NCBI RefSeq assembly: GCF_040807025.1 | Contig: NC_090982.1 | Span: forward strand, 89,839,463-89,903,462 | Length of the DNA stretch: 64,000 bases | Direction: 5' to 3' | DNA from: Struthio camelus | Taxonomy: Eukaryota; Chordata; Aves; Struthioniformes; Struthionidae | Shown here: positions 31,201 through 42,919 of the stretch, one piece after another | Position numbering within the stretch: the stretch's first letter is position 1 | Layout of the letters: each line of letters starts with the position of its first letter | The notes under the pieces: model-generated | Seen by the model: only the letters and a program-made list of their open reading frames with translations | Database searches by the model: none | Told to the model about the DNA's origin: nothing | Position numbers and translations under genes: made by a program

Positions 31201-34200
31201 ATCGGTACTGCAGGCGAAGCGGGGCGCAGGCGCAGTGGTTTCGGCGTGGCTCGTTGGTGCCCTCGGCTGGCCAGAAATCGGTCCTGCAGCGCGAAAAATC
31301 CGTACTGCAGGCGAAGCGGGGCGCATGCGCACTGGGTTTCGGTGTGGCTCGTTGGTGCCCTCGGCTGGCGAGAAATCGGTACTGCAGGCGAAGCGGGGCG
31401 CATGCGCAGTGGTTTCGGCGTGGCTCGTTGGTGCCCTCGGCTGGCCAAAAATCGGTACTGCAGGCGAAGCGGGGTGCATGCGCAGTGGTTTCGGCGTGGC
31501 TCGTTGGTGCCCTCGGCTGGCCAGAAATCGGTACTGCAGGCGAAGCGGGGCGCAGGCGCAGTGGTTTCGGCGTGGCTCGTTGGTGCCCTCGGCTGGCGAG
31601 AAATCGGTACTGCAGGCGAAGCGGGGCGCAGGCGCAGTGGTTTCGGCGTGGCTCGTTGGTGCCCTCGGCTGGCCAGAAATCGGTACTGCAGGCGAAGCGG
31701 GGCGCATGCGCACTGGGTTTCGGCGTGACTCGTGGGTGCCCTCGGCTGGCCAGAAATCGGTACTGCAGCCCGAAAAATCGGTACTGCAGGCGAAGCGGGG
31801 CGCATGCGCACTGGGTTTCGGCGTGGCTCGTTGGTGCCCTCGGCTGGCCAGAAATCGGTACTGCAGCCCGAAAAATCGGTACTGCAGGCGAAGCGGGGCG
31901 CATGCGCACTGGGTTTCGGCGTGGCTCGTGGGTGCCCTCGGCTGGCCAGAAATCGGTACTGCAGGCGAAGCGGGGCGCATGCGCAGTGGTTTCGGCGTGG
32001 CTCGTTGGTGCCCTCGGCTGGCCAGAAATCGGTACTGCAGGCGAAGCGGGGCGCAGGCGCAGTGGTTTCGGCGTGGCTCGTTGGTGCCCTCGGCTGGCCA
32101 GAAATCGGTACTGCAGGCGAAGCGGGGCGCAGGCGCACTGGGTTTCGGCGTGGCTCGTTGGTGCCCTCGGCTGGCCAGAAATCGGTACTGCAGGCGAAGC
32201 GGGGCGCATGCGCACTGGGTTTCGGCGTGGCTCGTGGGTGCCCTCGGCTGGCCAGAAATCGGTACTGCAGCCCGAAAAAACGGTCCTGCAGGCGAAGCGG
32301 GGCGCATGCGCACTGGGTTTCGGCGTGGCTCGTTGGTGCCCTCGGCTGGCCAGAAATCGGTACTGCAGGCGAAGCGGGGCGCATGCGCACTGGGTTTCGG
32401 CGTGGCTCGTTGGTGCCCTCGGCTGGCCAGAAATCGGTACTGCAGGCGAAGCGGGGCGCAGGCGCAGTGGTTTCGGCGTGGCTCGTGGGTGCCCTCGGCT
32501 GGCCAGAAATCGGTACTGCAGGCGAAGCGGGGCGCATGCGCACTGGGTTTCGGCGTGGCTCGTTGGTGCCCTCGGCTGGCCAGAAATCGGTACTGCAGCG
32601 CGAAAAATCGGTACTGCAGGCGAAGCGGGGCGCATGCGCAGTGGTTTCGGCGTGGCTCGTGGGTGCCCTCGGCTGGCCAGAAATCGGTACTGCAGGCGAA
32701 GCGGGGCGCATGCGCAGTGGTTTCGGCGTGGCTCGTTGGTGCCCTCGGCTGGCCAGAAATCGGTACTGCAGCGCGAAAAATCGGTACTGCAGGCGAAGCG
32801 GGGCGCATGCGCACTGGGTTTCGGCGTGGCTCGTGGGGGCCCTCGGCTGGCCAGAAATCGGTACTACAGCCCGAAAAATCGGTACTGCAGGCGAAGCGGG
32901 GCGCAGGCGCAGTGGTTTCGGCGTGGCTCGTTGGTGCCCTCGGCTGGCCAGAAATCGGTACTGCAGCGCGAAAAATCCGTACTGCAGGCGAAGCGGGGCG
33001 CATGCGCACTGGGTTTCGGTGTGGCTCGTTGGTGCCCTAGGCTGGCGAAAAATCAGTACTGCAGGCGAAGCGGGGCGCATGCGCAGTGGTTTCGGCGTGG
33101 CTCGTTGGTGCCCTCGGCTGGCCAAAAATCGGTACTGCAGGCGAAGCGGGGTGCATGCGCAGTGGTTTCGGCGTGGCTCGTTGGTGCCCTCGGCTGGCCA
33201 GAAATCGGTACTGCAGGCGAAGCGGGGCGCAGGCGCAGTGGTTTCGGCGTGGCTCGTTGGTGCCCTCGGCTGGCCAGAAATCGGTACTGCAGGCGAAGCG
33301 GGGCGCATGCGCACTGGGTTTCGGCGTGGCTCGTTGGTGCCCTCGGCTGGCCAGAAATCGGTACTGCAGGCGAAGCGGGGCGCATGCGCAGTGGTTTCGG
33401 CGTGGCTCGTGGGTGCCCTCGGCTGGCCAGAAATCGGTACTGCAGGCGAAGCGGGGCGCAGGCGCAGTGGTTTCGGCGTGGCTCGTTGGTGCCCTCGGCT
33501 GGCCAGAAATCGGTACTGCAGGCGAAGCGGGGCGCATGCGCAGTGGTTTCGGCGTGGCTCGTGGGTGCCCTCGGCTAGCCAGAAATCGGTACTGCAGGCG
33601 AAGCGGGGCGCAGGCGCAGTGGTTTCGGCGTGGCTCGTTGGTGCCCTCGGCTGGCCAGAAATCGGTACTGCAGGCGAAGCGGGGCGCATGCGCAGTGGTT
33701 TCGGCGTGGCTCGTTGGTGCCCTCGGCTGGCCAGAAATCGGTACTGCAGGCGAAGCGGGGCGCAGGCGCAGTGGTTTCGGCGTGGCTCGTTGGTGCCCTC
33801 GGCTGGCCAGAAATCGGTCCTGCAGGCGAAGCGGGGCGCATGCGCAGTGGTTTCGGCGTGGCTCGTTGGTGCCCTCGGCTGGCCAGAAATCGGTACTGCA
33901 GGCGAAGCGGGGCGCAGGCGCAGTGGTTTCGGCGTGGCTCGTTGGTGCCCTCGGCTGGCCAGAAATCGGTACTGCAGGCGAAGCGGGGCGCAGGCGCAGT
34001 GGTTTCGGCGTGGCTCGTTGGTGCCCTCGGCTGGCCAGAAATCGGTACTGCAGGCGAAGCGGGGCGCAGGCGCAGTGGTTTCGGCGTGGCTCGTTGGTGC
34101 CCTCGGCTGGCCAGAAATCGGTACTGCAGGCGAAGCGGGGCGCAGGCGCAGTGGTTTCGGCGTGGCTCGTTGGTGCCCTCGGCTGGCCAGAAATCGGTAC

Positions 34201-37200
34201 TGCAGGCGAAGCGGGGCGCAGGCGCAGTGGTTTCGGCGTGGCTCGTTGGTGCCCTCGGCTGGCCAGAAATCGGTACTGCAGGCGAAGCGGGGCGCAGGCG
34301 CAGTGGTTTCGGCGTGGCTCGTTGGTGCCCTCGGCTGGCGAAAAATCGGTACTGCAGGCGAAGCGGGGCGCATGCGCACTGGGTTTCGGCGTGGCTCGTT
34401 GGTGCCCTCGGCTGGCCAGAAATCGGTACTGCAGGCGAAGCGGGGCGCATGCGCAGTGGTTTCGGCGTGGCTCGTGGGTGCCCTCGGCTGGCCAGAAATC
34501 GGTACTGCAGGCGAAGCGGGGCGCAGGCGCAGTGGTTTCGGCGTGGCTCGTTGGTGCCCTCGGCTGGCCAGAAATCGGTACTGCAGCGCGAAAAATCGGT
34601 CCTGCAGGCGAAGCGGGGCGCATGCGCAGTGGTTTCGGCGTGGCTCGTTGGTGCCCTCGGCTAGCCAGAAATCGGTACTGCAGGCGAAGCGGGGCGCAGG
34701 CGCAGTGGTTTCGGCGTGGCTCGTTGGTGCCCTCGGCTGGCCAGAAATCGGTACTGCAGGCGAAGCGGGGCGCATGCGCAGTGGTTTCGGCGTGGCTCGT
34801 TGGTGCCCTCGGCTGGCCAGAAATCGGTACTGCAGGCGAAGCGGGGCGCAGGCGCAGTGGTTTCGGCGTGGCTCGTTGGTGCCCTCGGCTGGCCAGAAAT
34901 CGGTCCTGCAGGCGAAGCGGGGCGCATGCGCAGTGGTTTCGGCGTGGCTCGTTGGTGCCCTCGGCTGGCCAGAAATCGGTACTGCAGGCGAAGCGGGGCG
35001 CATGCGCAGTGGTTTCGGCGTGGCTCGTTGGTGCCCTCGGCTGGCCAGAAATCGGTACTGCAGGCGAAGCGGGGCGCAGGCGCAGTGGTTTCGGCGTGGC
35101 TCGTTGGTGCCCTCGGCTGGCCAGAAATCGGTACTGCAGGCGAAGCGGGGCGCAGGCGCAGTGGTTTCGGCGTGGCTCGTGGGTGCCCTCGGCTGGCCAG
35201 AAATCGGTACTGCAGGCGAAGCGGGGCGCAGGCGCAGTGGTTTCGGCGTGGCTCGTTGGTGCCCTCGGCTGGCGAAAAATCGGTACTGCAGGCGAAGCGG
35301 GGCGCATGCGCACTGGGTTTCGGCGTGGCTCGTTGGTGCCCTCGGCTGGCCAGAAATCGGTACTGCAGGCGAAGCGGGGCGCATGCGCAGTGGTTTCGGC
35401 GTGGCTCGTGGGTGCCCTCGGCTGGCCAGAAATCGGTACTGCAGGCGAAGCGGGGCGCAGGCGCACTGGGTTTCGGCGTGGCTCGTTGGTGCCCTCGGCT
35501 GGCCAGAAATCGGTACTGCAGCGCGAAAAATCGGTCCTGCAGGCGAAGCGGGGCGCATGCGCAGTGGTTTCGGCGTGGCTCGTTGGTGCCCTCGGCTAGC
35601 CAGAAATCGGTACTGCAGGCGAAGCGGGGCGCAGGCGCAGTGGTTTCGGCGTGGCTCGTTGGTGCCCTCGGCTGGCCAGAAATCGGTACTGCAGGCGAAG
35701 CGGGGCGCATGCGCAGTGGTTTCGGCGTGGCTCGTTGGTGCCCTCGGCTGGCCAGAAATCGGTACTGCAGGCGAAGCGGGGCGCAGGCGCAGTGGTTTCG
35801 GCGTGGCTCGTTGGTGCCCTCGGCTGGCCAGAAATCGGTCCTGCAGGCGAAGCGGGGCGCATGCGCAGTGGTTTCGGCGTGGCTCGTGGGGGCCCTCGGC
35901 TGGCCAGAAATCGGTACTGCAGGCGAAGCGGGGCGCATGCGCAGTGGTTTCGGCGTGGCTCGTTGGTGCCCTCGGCTGGCCAAAAATCGGTACTGCAGGC
36001 GAAGCGGGGCGCAGGCGCAGTGGTTTCGGCGTGGCTCGTTGGTGCCCTCGGCTGGCCAGAAATCGGTACTGCAGGCGAAGCGGGGCGCAGGCGCAGTGGT
36101 TTCGGCGTGGCTCGTTGGTGCCCTCGGCTGGCCAGAAATCGGTACTGCAGGCGAAGCGGGGCGCAGGCGCAGTGGTTTCGGCGTGGCTCGTTGGTGCCCT
36201 CGGCTGGCCAGAAATCGGTACTGCAGGCGAAGCGGGGCGCAGGCGCAGTGGTTTCGGCGTGGCTCGTTGGTGCCCTCGGCTGGCGAAAAATCGGTACTGC
36301 AGGCGAAGCGGGGCGCATGCGCACTGGGTTTCGGCGTGGCTCGTTGGTGCCCTCGGCTGGCCAGAAATCGGTACTGCAGGCGAAGCGGGGCGCATGCGCA
36401 GTGGTTTCGGCGTGGCTCGTGGGTGCCCTCGGCTGGCCAGAAATCGGTACTGCAGGCGAAGCGGGGCGCAGGCGCACTGGGTTTCGGCGTGGCTCGTTGG
36501 TGCCCTCGGCTGGCCAGAAATCGGTACTGCAGCGCGAAAAATCGGTCCTGCAGGCGAAGCGGGGCGCATGCGCAGTGGTTTCGGCGTGGCTCGTTGGTGC
36601 CCTCGGCTAGCCAGAAATCGGTACTGCAGGCGAAGCGGGGCGCAGGCGCAGTGGTTTCGGCGTGGCTCGTTGGTGCCCTCGGCTGGCCAGAAATCGGTAC
36701 TGCAGGCGAAGCGGGGCGCATGCGCAGTGGTTTCGGCGTGGCTCGTTGGTGCCCTCGGCTGGCCAGAAATCGGTACTGCAGGCGAAGCGGGGCGCAGGCG
36801 CAGTGGTTTCGGCGTGGCTCGTTGGTGCCCTCGGCTGGCCAGAAATCGGTCCTGCAGGCGAAGCGGGGCGCAGGCGCAGTGGTTTCGGCGTGGCTCGTTG
36901 GTGCCCTCGGCTGGCCAGAAATCGGTACTGCAGGCGAAGCGGGGCGCAGGCGCAGTGGTTTCGGCGTGGCTCGTTGGTGCCCTCGGCTGGCCAGAAATCG
37001 GTACTGCAGGCGAAGCGGGGCGCATGCGCAGTGGTTTCGGCGTGGCTCGTTGGTGCCCTCGGCTAGCCAGAAATCGGTACTGCAGGCGAAGCGGGGCGCA
37101 GGCGCAGTGGTTTCGGCGTGGCTCGTTGGTGCCCTCGGCTGGCCAGAAATCGGTACTGCAGGCGAAGCGGGGCGCAGGCGCAGTGGTTTCGGCGTGGCTC

Positions 37201-37681
37201 GTTGGTGCCCTCGGCTGGCCAGAAATCGGTCCTGCAGGCGAAGCGGGGCGCATGCGCAGTGGTTTCGGCGTGGCTCGTGGGGGCCCTCGGCTGGCCAGAA
37301 ATCGGTACTGCAGGCGAAGCGGGGCGCATGCGCAGTGGTTTCGGCGTGGCTCGTTGGTGCCCTCGGCTGGCCAAAAATCGGTACTGCAGGCGAAGCGGGG
37401 CGCAGGCGCAGTGGTTTCGGCGTGGCTCGTTGGTGCCCTCGGCTGGCCAGAAATCGGTCCTGCAGGCGAAGCGGGGCGCAGGCGCAGTGGTTTCGGCGTG
37501 GCTCGTTGGTGCCCTCGGCTGGCCAGAAATCGGTACTGCAGGCGAAGCGGGGCGCAGGCGCAGTGGTTTCGGCGTGGCGAAGCGGGGCGCAGGTGCACTT
37601 GCTCGTCGGCGCTCGTTCGTGCCCTCGGCTGGCGAAAAGTGGGTACTGCAGGCGAAGCGGGGCGCATGCGCGGTGCTCGAG
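22204..37681 (+). repeat. 76/77-bp CpG-dense satellite array 2 (complete, 15.5 kb)
   Basis: This is the only complete long array in the window, with about 195 monomers of the same 76/77/97/98-bp forms as array 1. Its 3' half (29617-37681) matches array 1 monomer for monomer apart from a few substitutions, one net 1-bp change and a 21-bp indel near 33517. The 5' half has its own higher-order structure: the block that begins at 24082 recurs at 25322 (1,240 bp), including the same GAAAAAACGG insert variant at 24425 and 25665. CTAG marker monomers lie at 33575, 34661, 35596, 36607 and 37063, with the same spacings as in array 1. The first clean monomers follow a diverged leader at 21841-22203. 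Confidence 0.97.
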
Positions 37682-37764
37682 AGCCGGGCCCCCCGCGCTC
37701 CCGCGCCCCGTTCGCGATCGGCGCATGCGCGGAGGGCGGCGCATGCGCGGCGGCGGGCAGCAGC
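37654..37764 (+). promoter_or_regulatory. array-edge NRF1 promoter (unit 2 copy)
   Basis: Same sequence as 8060-8170. GCGCATGCGC lies at 37662-37671, 37721-37730 and 37739-37748, ahead of the ATG at 37765. Confidence 0.6.
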
Positions 37765-37850
37765 ATGGCGGCGCGCGGGGACGGAGTTTTCGCTGGGGCG
37801 GCGGCGGGTGCGGGCCGAGGCCGCCCGGAGTCGGAGATCTGGGGGCCCCG
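37765..37850 (+). CDS. candidate first coding exon (unit 2 copy)
   Basis: Identical to 8171-8256: ATG at 37765 after three NRF1 sites, with tandem GTGAG donor candidates at the end. Product unknown. Confidence 0.35.
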
Positions 37851-38050
37851 GTGAGGTGAGCGCGTCCCCTCGGGCGGCCGCGGGCGTCGGGCGGTTTCTG
37901 CCCGCGGGGGCCGTCGCTGCGTGGAGGCGGAGGTGCGGGGCGAGATTTGGGGAGGGGGCTCGTGCCTGGCGCCGCGCCGCGCCGGCAGCGCGGCCCAGGG
38001 TCTGCCGGGAGCGCGGGTTTGACCGTCCGTTTGCCGTGTGTCGCCCTCAG

Positions 38051-38189
38051 GGCCCCGGTTCCTCCCTGGCGCGGCCGGGGCGGGCGCTCGCCCCTGCGGA
38101 GGCGGCCGGGAGGAGCGGCGAGGCTGGCGGGCCCCGGAGCGGCGCTGGGCGGACGGCTCCCGTCGCGGCAGGCCTGCCCGAGGGTGCTG
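38051..38189 (+). CDS. candidate exon 2 (unit 2 copy)
   Basis: Same as 8457-8595, with donor GTAAGT at 38190. Confidence 0.35.
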
Positions 38190-40548
38190 GTAAGTCGCAA
38201 GGAAGCTTAAAGCTACCGGACCAAACCGACTTAAGGTCACTTTGAGCCAGGTGCAGTTAGCGCAGCGCCGAGAACGTTTACTTGAGAGTTGTAGCTAGGG
38301 AAACGAGAAGGTGGACAGGGGAAAAATACGCCCAGGCGCCCTGAGGCCTCCCCCAGTCGCAGGCACAGACTGTGGGCCCCAGCCAACCCGGGTACCAACT
38401 GACTGTAACCCCTGCTGAGCCTCGCTGAGCCCCGCGCCCTCCTGCACAGCTGCCCCACAGCTGTGGGGTTCCCCAGTCCAGTGTGTGTCGATGGGTCCTC
38501 CGTTGCCTCTTACATCTCCCCAGGCACGCGTATGCTGCACAGGAGTGTGGGTGTCTCCAGCAGTGGCACAGCAGCCTGATGCCTCTTGTCTGGAAGGTGG
38601 GGTCCTTCACAGCTCTTCTGGGCTCTTGGTGAGTTCCCTGCTGCCTCTTCTGGCATTCTGTACAAGCTCGTAGATCCTTCCTCCTCTTCCAGTGGCTTCT
38701 CCTGCAAAGCTGACAGCCACATGCAGCACTGCTGTGCACTCAGTACGCATCTGGGGTGGCACCCCTGCCGTTGAGGGCCCTGCAGATTCCCACCCTTCCT
38801 GCTTCCAGCTCCCCCAAAAGCCAAGAAACCACCCACAGATCCTGTCCTAACACCCCTACAGACCCCAAAATGCCTCCAAACCCTGCCACAACATTGTCAC
38901 TGACTCCAGACTTTCCCCCTCCAAGCCCCATACAGTCCTAAAACCACTCCTAGACCCTGTCCCCACAGCAGCGAGGTGTCCTAATTAGAGGGTGTGATCT
39001 GTGTCCCCCTTGACTCAGTCCTGCTTTGGAGAAAAGAGAATTTGCAGCACTTCTTGGTGAAGAATGTTGGCAGGTGGGTGCACAGATGACAAACCGATTT
39101 TTCTCTCTCTTTTTCTGAGCCACCTCTCGGGACCCTCTGTGCCTGCAAGAGGACTTTCTAAATGCGGCTGGTCTAGGATAATTGTGCTCTGTGCAATGCT
39201 TAAGGAGAACATTAACATACAATTGCAGGCTAAGGAATAACCTAAACAAATAAAAGGCTCAGGAAAAGCCTAAGGGAACGCTGAAGGGCTATGGGAAGCC
39301 CCCAACCATACTGTAGAAAAAAGTGTGGGTCTTAGGCACGTCCTCAGAGAAGGAGAGATGTGTTACTCCAATCCATGGGACAATGGGTGCTATTAATTAC
39401 CACCTGTAATTACCAAAAGTTCTGTAAAAGCAGAAGGGGCTAGAGATGATGCATAGCAGATTATGGACTATACGTAAAGTTGAAACAAACAACAACCCCC
39501 TCTTAAAATAGAAACAGGTTAGTCCTAGGCAGTAGATGAATGTAGCTTTGAGTAATGTGAAGAGCAGGGGTTATGTCAATCACCCTGAAAGCCCTGGAGA
39601 AGTGGTGCAAAAAATCTATACCCTTGTGGCCTCATCAGTCTTTTGGGTTTGTTTGGCAGGGTAGTCCACTGAAGGAGAACGTTTTGAAGAGAAGCAGCTA
39701 GACCTAGTGATCCAGTTGTTCACCTTTGGTCATTGCCTCTAAGGCAAGCATCCACGTATAGGAGGAATAATCTAGGAGATGTATCAAAAAGGTAACAGGT
39801 TTGAAACAGAGGCAGGCAAATTAAGTGCTGTCATTCTTCCATGTAGTTAAAGACTGAGAGAATTGTTGGTTAAGCATGTGTATACAAGGGTTTGAGAAAG
39901 GATATTGAATGGTACAATAACACTGAACCAGACTAAGGTTTCATGGAAGATGGCATAGGTGTGTATTAGGTGATGTGCCTGCCTGTCTAATAACCTAGCC
40001 CTAGTTGCTGTATGTTTTGTTACCAAACTGTTTACCTGTAACGTATGATGCCGAGTGCTGTTATAACTGCTGTCTCCATCTCCCCAAAAGGGAAACCCCA
40101 TTCCTCCTGTTGAGGAAGGATCCCTAGGAATAGTGATCAGGATAACAGATCACCAACATATAACAGAAGGTCTGCACGTGTTACAAAAAGTATGCTGCAT
40201 ACATATTTCTTTGCATGTGACTTTATGTATCTATGAAGCATCATATTTTAAGAGCTACAAGACAGCAACTTATTATCATAGGGGAATGATAGTCAAGTGA
40301 CCAGAGTTCCCGAAGAGGAAGTGAGAGTGAGAGAGAAGTATCTGAATTGTAAAATTAAGAGGTGAATTTCAGGAAGGCTCAATTGGTGCAACCCCAGGTT
40401 CCTGATATGGCAATGGTATTTGGGGAAACAGGAATATAGTAGCTAGAAAAAAGGTTAAAGCCTTATGAAATTAAGACTCTTTCTTGTCAGTTCCAACTTT
40501 AGGGCAATTTTAGGAGGATTTAATTTCCTCCGGCAGTGTTAATATAAC

Positions 40549-41061
40549 TTGCGTGGTATCGGCAGACCACGGTGGGAATTACGGGAAAGGAGTCAGGAAT
40601 GGAGCTGGAACAAGGAACATGATGCTGCTTTCACTCAACTGAAAGAAGCGGCTGTAAAATCTCCTGCCCTCAAATTCCCAGGACAAGGCAAGCCTTTTTC
40701 AGTAAGGATTCCCACATCTACTGATTCCATGGGAGCAGCGCTGCTGCAAAAGAGCAGTAGAGGGAAAGTGGGTGCCAGTGGCATCATCCTTACATCCCCT
40801 TTGAGGCCCGAACAGAAACTCTCTGGCTGTGAGAAAGACTGTTTAGAAGCAATCTGGGCTGTAACTGTCTTTGAGACTTTTACCTTTTATCAGCCCAGAT
40901 GCAGCCCAATCTGCTCAATTCCCTCTAAACTAGCTCATGTCAGGGAAATAAATAGGCAGCAGAGTATCCTCTGTCTAAGTGGGACAGTGGGCACTGATCT
41001 TAACAAGGGGGGAGTTACAGTGCAAGTGTACCAAGAAGCGGATCATCTTCTGTGCATCTGA
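40549..41061 (+). mobile_element. endogenous retrovirus pol fossil (unit 2 copy)
   Basis: Copy of 10955-11467 carried along by duplication of the whole unit rather than by a new insertion, since the flanks are the same. Confidence 0.6.
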
Positions 41062-41635
41062 ATTGAATGAGGGGTAGAGCGTGGTTGTGCCAAAAATGTG
41101 GACACAGAAGGCTTCTGAAAGATTAAGCTCTAGGAGCTACTTAGTCTAACTTCCCTTTCACAGCAACCCAAGTGTCTTCATGGCTTCCAAAAGGGGAGTT
41201 GGGGGAAGCGGTATTTGTGGCTTGCCTGTGCTCGTTTGCTTTGCTTGTGTGTATATTAGATCTGCTTTTGTGCATATAAACGGGTTTGTCTTATGATTTT
41301 CTGCAGAGCTCTGATTTTTTTTTTTTTTTTGCTTTGCTTTATACTTTCGGAGGATGATGGATTTTACCGTGCCTCCATCAACAAGCGCTGGCTGACAAAG
41401 TTATAACGTCCCAGCGGAGACTCTTAGGCAAGACGGAGGAGTTCAGACACGCAGCCTGCCAGAAGAACGTCACCTGGGAGGGGTTGCTAGCCTTGAGCTA
41501 TAGGCGCTGATGCATATGGCTCATTCTGGCAGACACGGAGGGGTTTTCTTTGGTGGCAGAAATTGTAGCTTGACTGTACACCCTATAGCGGCAGTATTTT
41601 TGTGTTTATAAATTGTGTTAATCTTAGGTATTCAG

Positions 41636-41815
41636 AACATCGGGGATCGACTACATGCTGCCATGAAGAACTACAGGCTACCGCGCTCAGACCTTTGTAA
41701 GTTACAGCGTGTCAAGAGCGGCCAGGAGAATCCAAATGCCAGTGGAAAGATTCTCTGCGTGGTCCTGCTGAAGAACTTCGGCTGTAGGAAGGTTGGCTGC
41801 ATCCTCACTGGACTT
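41636..41815 (+). CDS. candidate 180-bp phase-0 exon (unit 2 copy)
   Basis: Same as 12042-12221, with donor GTGAGT at 41816. Confidence 0.38.
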
Positions 41816-41896
41816 GTGAGTAATAAGCCACAATTCATGGACCAGCCAAGGAGAGAGGGGAATAGTGGGCCCGTGGGTGCACCCTCGCTCTTGCAG

Positions 41897-42046
41897 ACAC
41901 AGACACTCTGGAGGTATAGGGATACAGGCAAGCAGGCCCACAAGTGGCCTCCACGTGCCTTTCGGTGTGGCTGCGGGTCCTCCACACAGCAGTGCCCAAG
42001 TGGACTTTGGGCCCAGCGGTACACAGAGAGCTCTGCAGCTCAGCAG
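41897..42046 (+). CDS. candidate 150-bp phase-0 exon (unit 2 copy)
   Basis: Same as 12303-12452, with the same acceptor and the donor GTGAGT at 42047. Confidence 0.42.
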
Positions 42047-42110
42047 GTGAGTGGAACTGGAGCGTGTTGAGGGCTGTTCCGGGCTGTCTGGATCCATCTG
42101 GTTCCATTCG

Positions 42111-42919
42111 CTGTCCCTCTGTCCAGCGCTCCATCTTTTTCTTTCTTTCCCCGTAGCTCTGTCCGATACCCCGTCCCTTTGTTTAGCTACTCAGTGCCCT
42201 GCCCAGTTCCCCATCCCTCTGGTACTCTTTGCATCCCTCTGTCAATATCTTCCTCCCTCCGACTGGCTCCCTATCGCTCTATCCAGCTCTCCATCATCCT
42301 TTTCCCCTCTCTGTCCCACTACCTGCCCGCTGTTCCTCTGTCCAGCTCCCCATCCCTCTGCTGCTCTTGTCTGTCTCTTTGTACCTTTCCAGCCTTCTCT
42401 CCCCCTCTCCAGCCTTCTCTTTCTATTTCTGTCCCTCTGTTCAGCTCCCCATCCATCTATTTGTCTCCCTATCCCTCTTTTCCCCTGCTCTATCTCATCT
42501 CTCTGTCTGACTTCCCCTCCCTCTTTTTTTTCTCTCCACCTTTCTGGTTGGCTCTTCGTCCTTCTCACTCTCTTCCCATTGCTCTGACTGGCTCCCTTTC
42601 CCTCTCTTCCAGTCCCCGTTCCTCTGTCTGGTTCTCCACCCTTCTCTTTTGCTTCCCGTCCCTCTGTCTGCTTCCCCTTCCCTCCTTTCCTCTCTTTATT
42701 CTTCTGTCCACTTCTACATCCCTCTTTTTCTCTCTTCTGCTCCCTGGTCCTCTCTTCAGCCCTCCACCTGTCTGGCCCTCTGTCCTCTTTTTCTCTTCCT
42801 TTGTCCAGGGCCCTGACCCTGGGGCTAGGTCTCTATCCTTCTCTTTCTTTTTCCATCTGTCAGCCAAGCTCTCTATCCCTCTTTCCTTCTGTTCTGCTCC
42901 CTGTCCCTCTGTCCAGCTG
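42111..42919 (+). repeat. degenerate polypyrimidine minisatellite A (unit 2 copy)
   Basis: Same as 12517-13325. Confidence 0.8.

Larger units (their letters stand above)
8088..37681 (+). repeat. macrosatellite unit (spacer 1 plus array 2), 29,594 bp
   Basis: The unit runs from the array edge through the unique-looking spacer and the next array to the same edge. Every landmark in spacer 1 recurs exactly 29,594 bp downstream (for example the ATG at 8171 and 37765, and AATAAA at 19941 and 49535), so spacers 1 and 2 share length to the base over about 14.1 kb. Head-to-tail order with a complex spacer and an internal minisatellite is typical of a macrosatellite or ampliconic locus. Confidence 0.93.

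Noticed and set aside
21864-38240. Minus-strand open frame of about 5,450 codons
   Set aside because: Same reason: it is a by-product of the satellite. Its ends lie in CpG-rich flanks with no promoter or splice logic on that strand.
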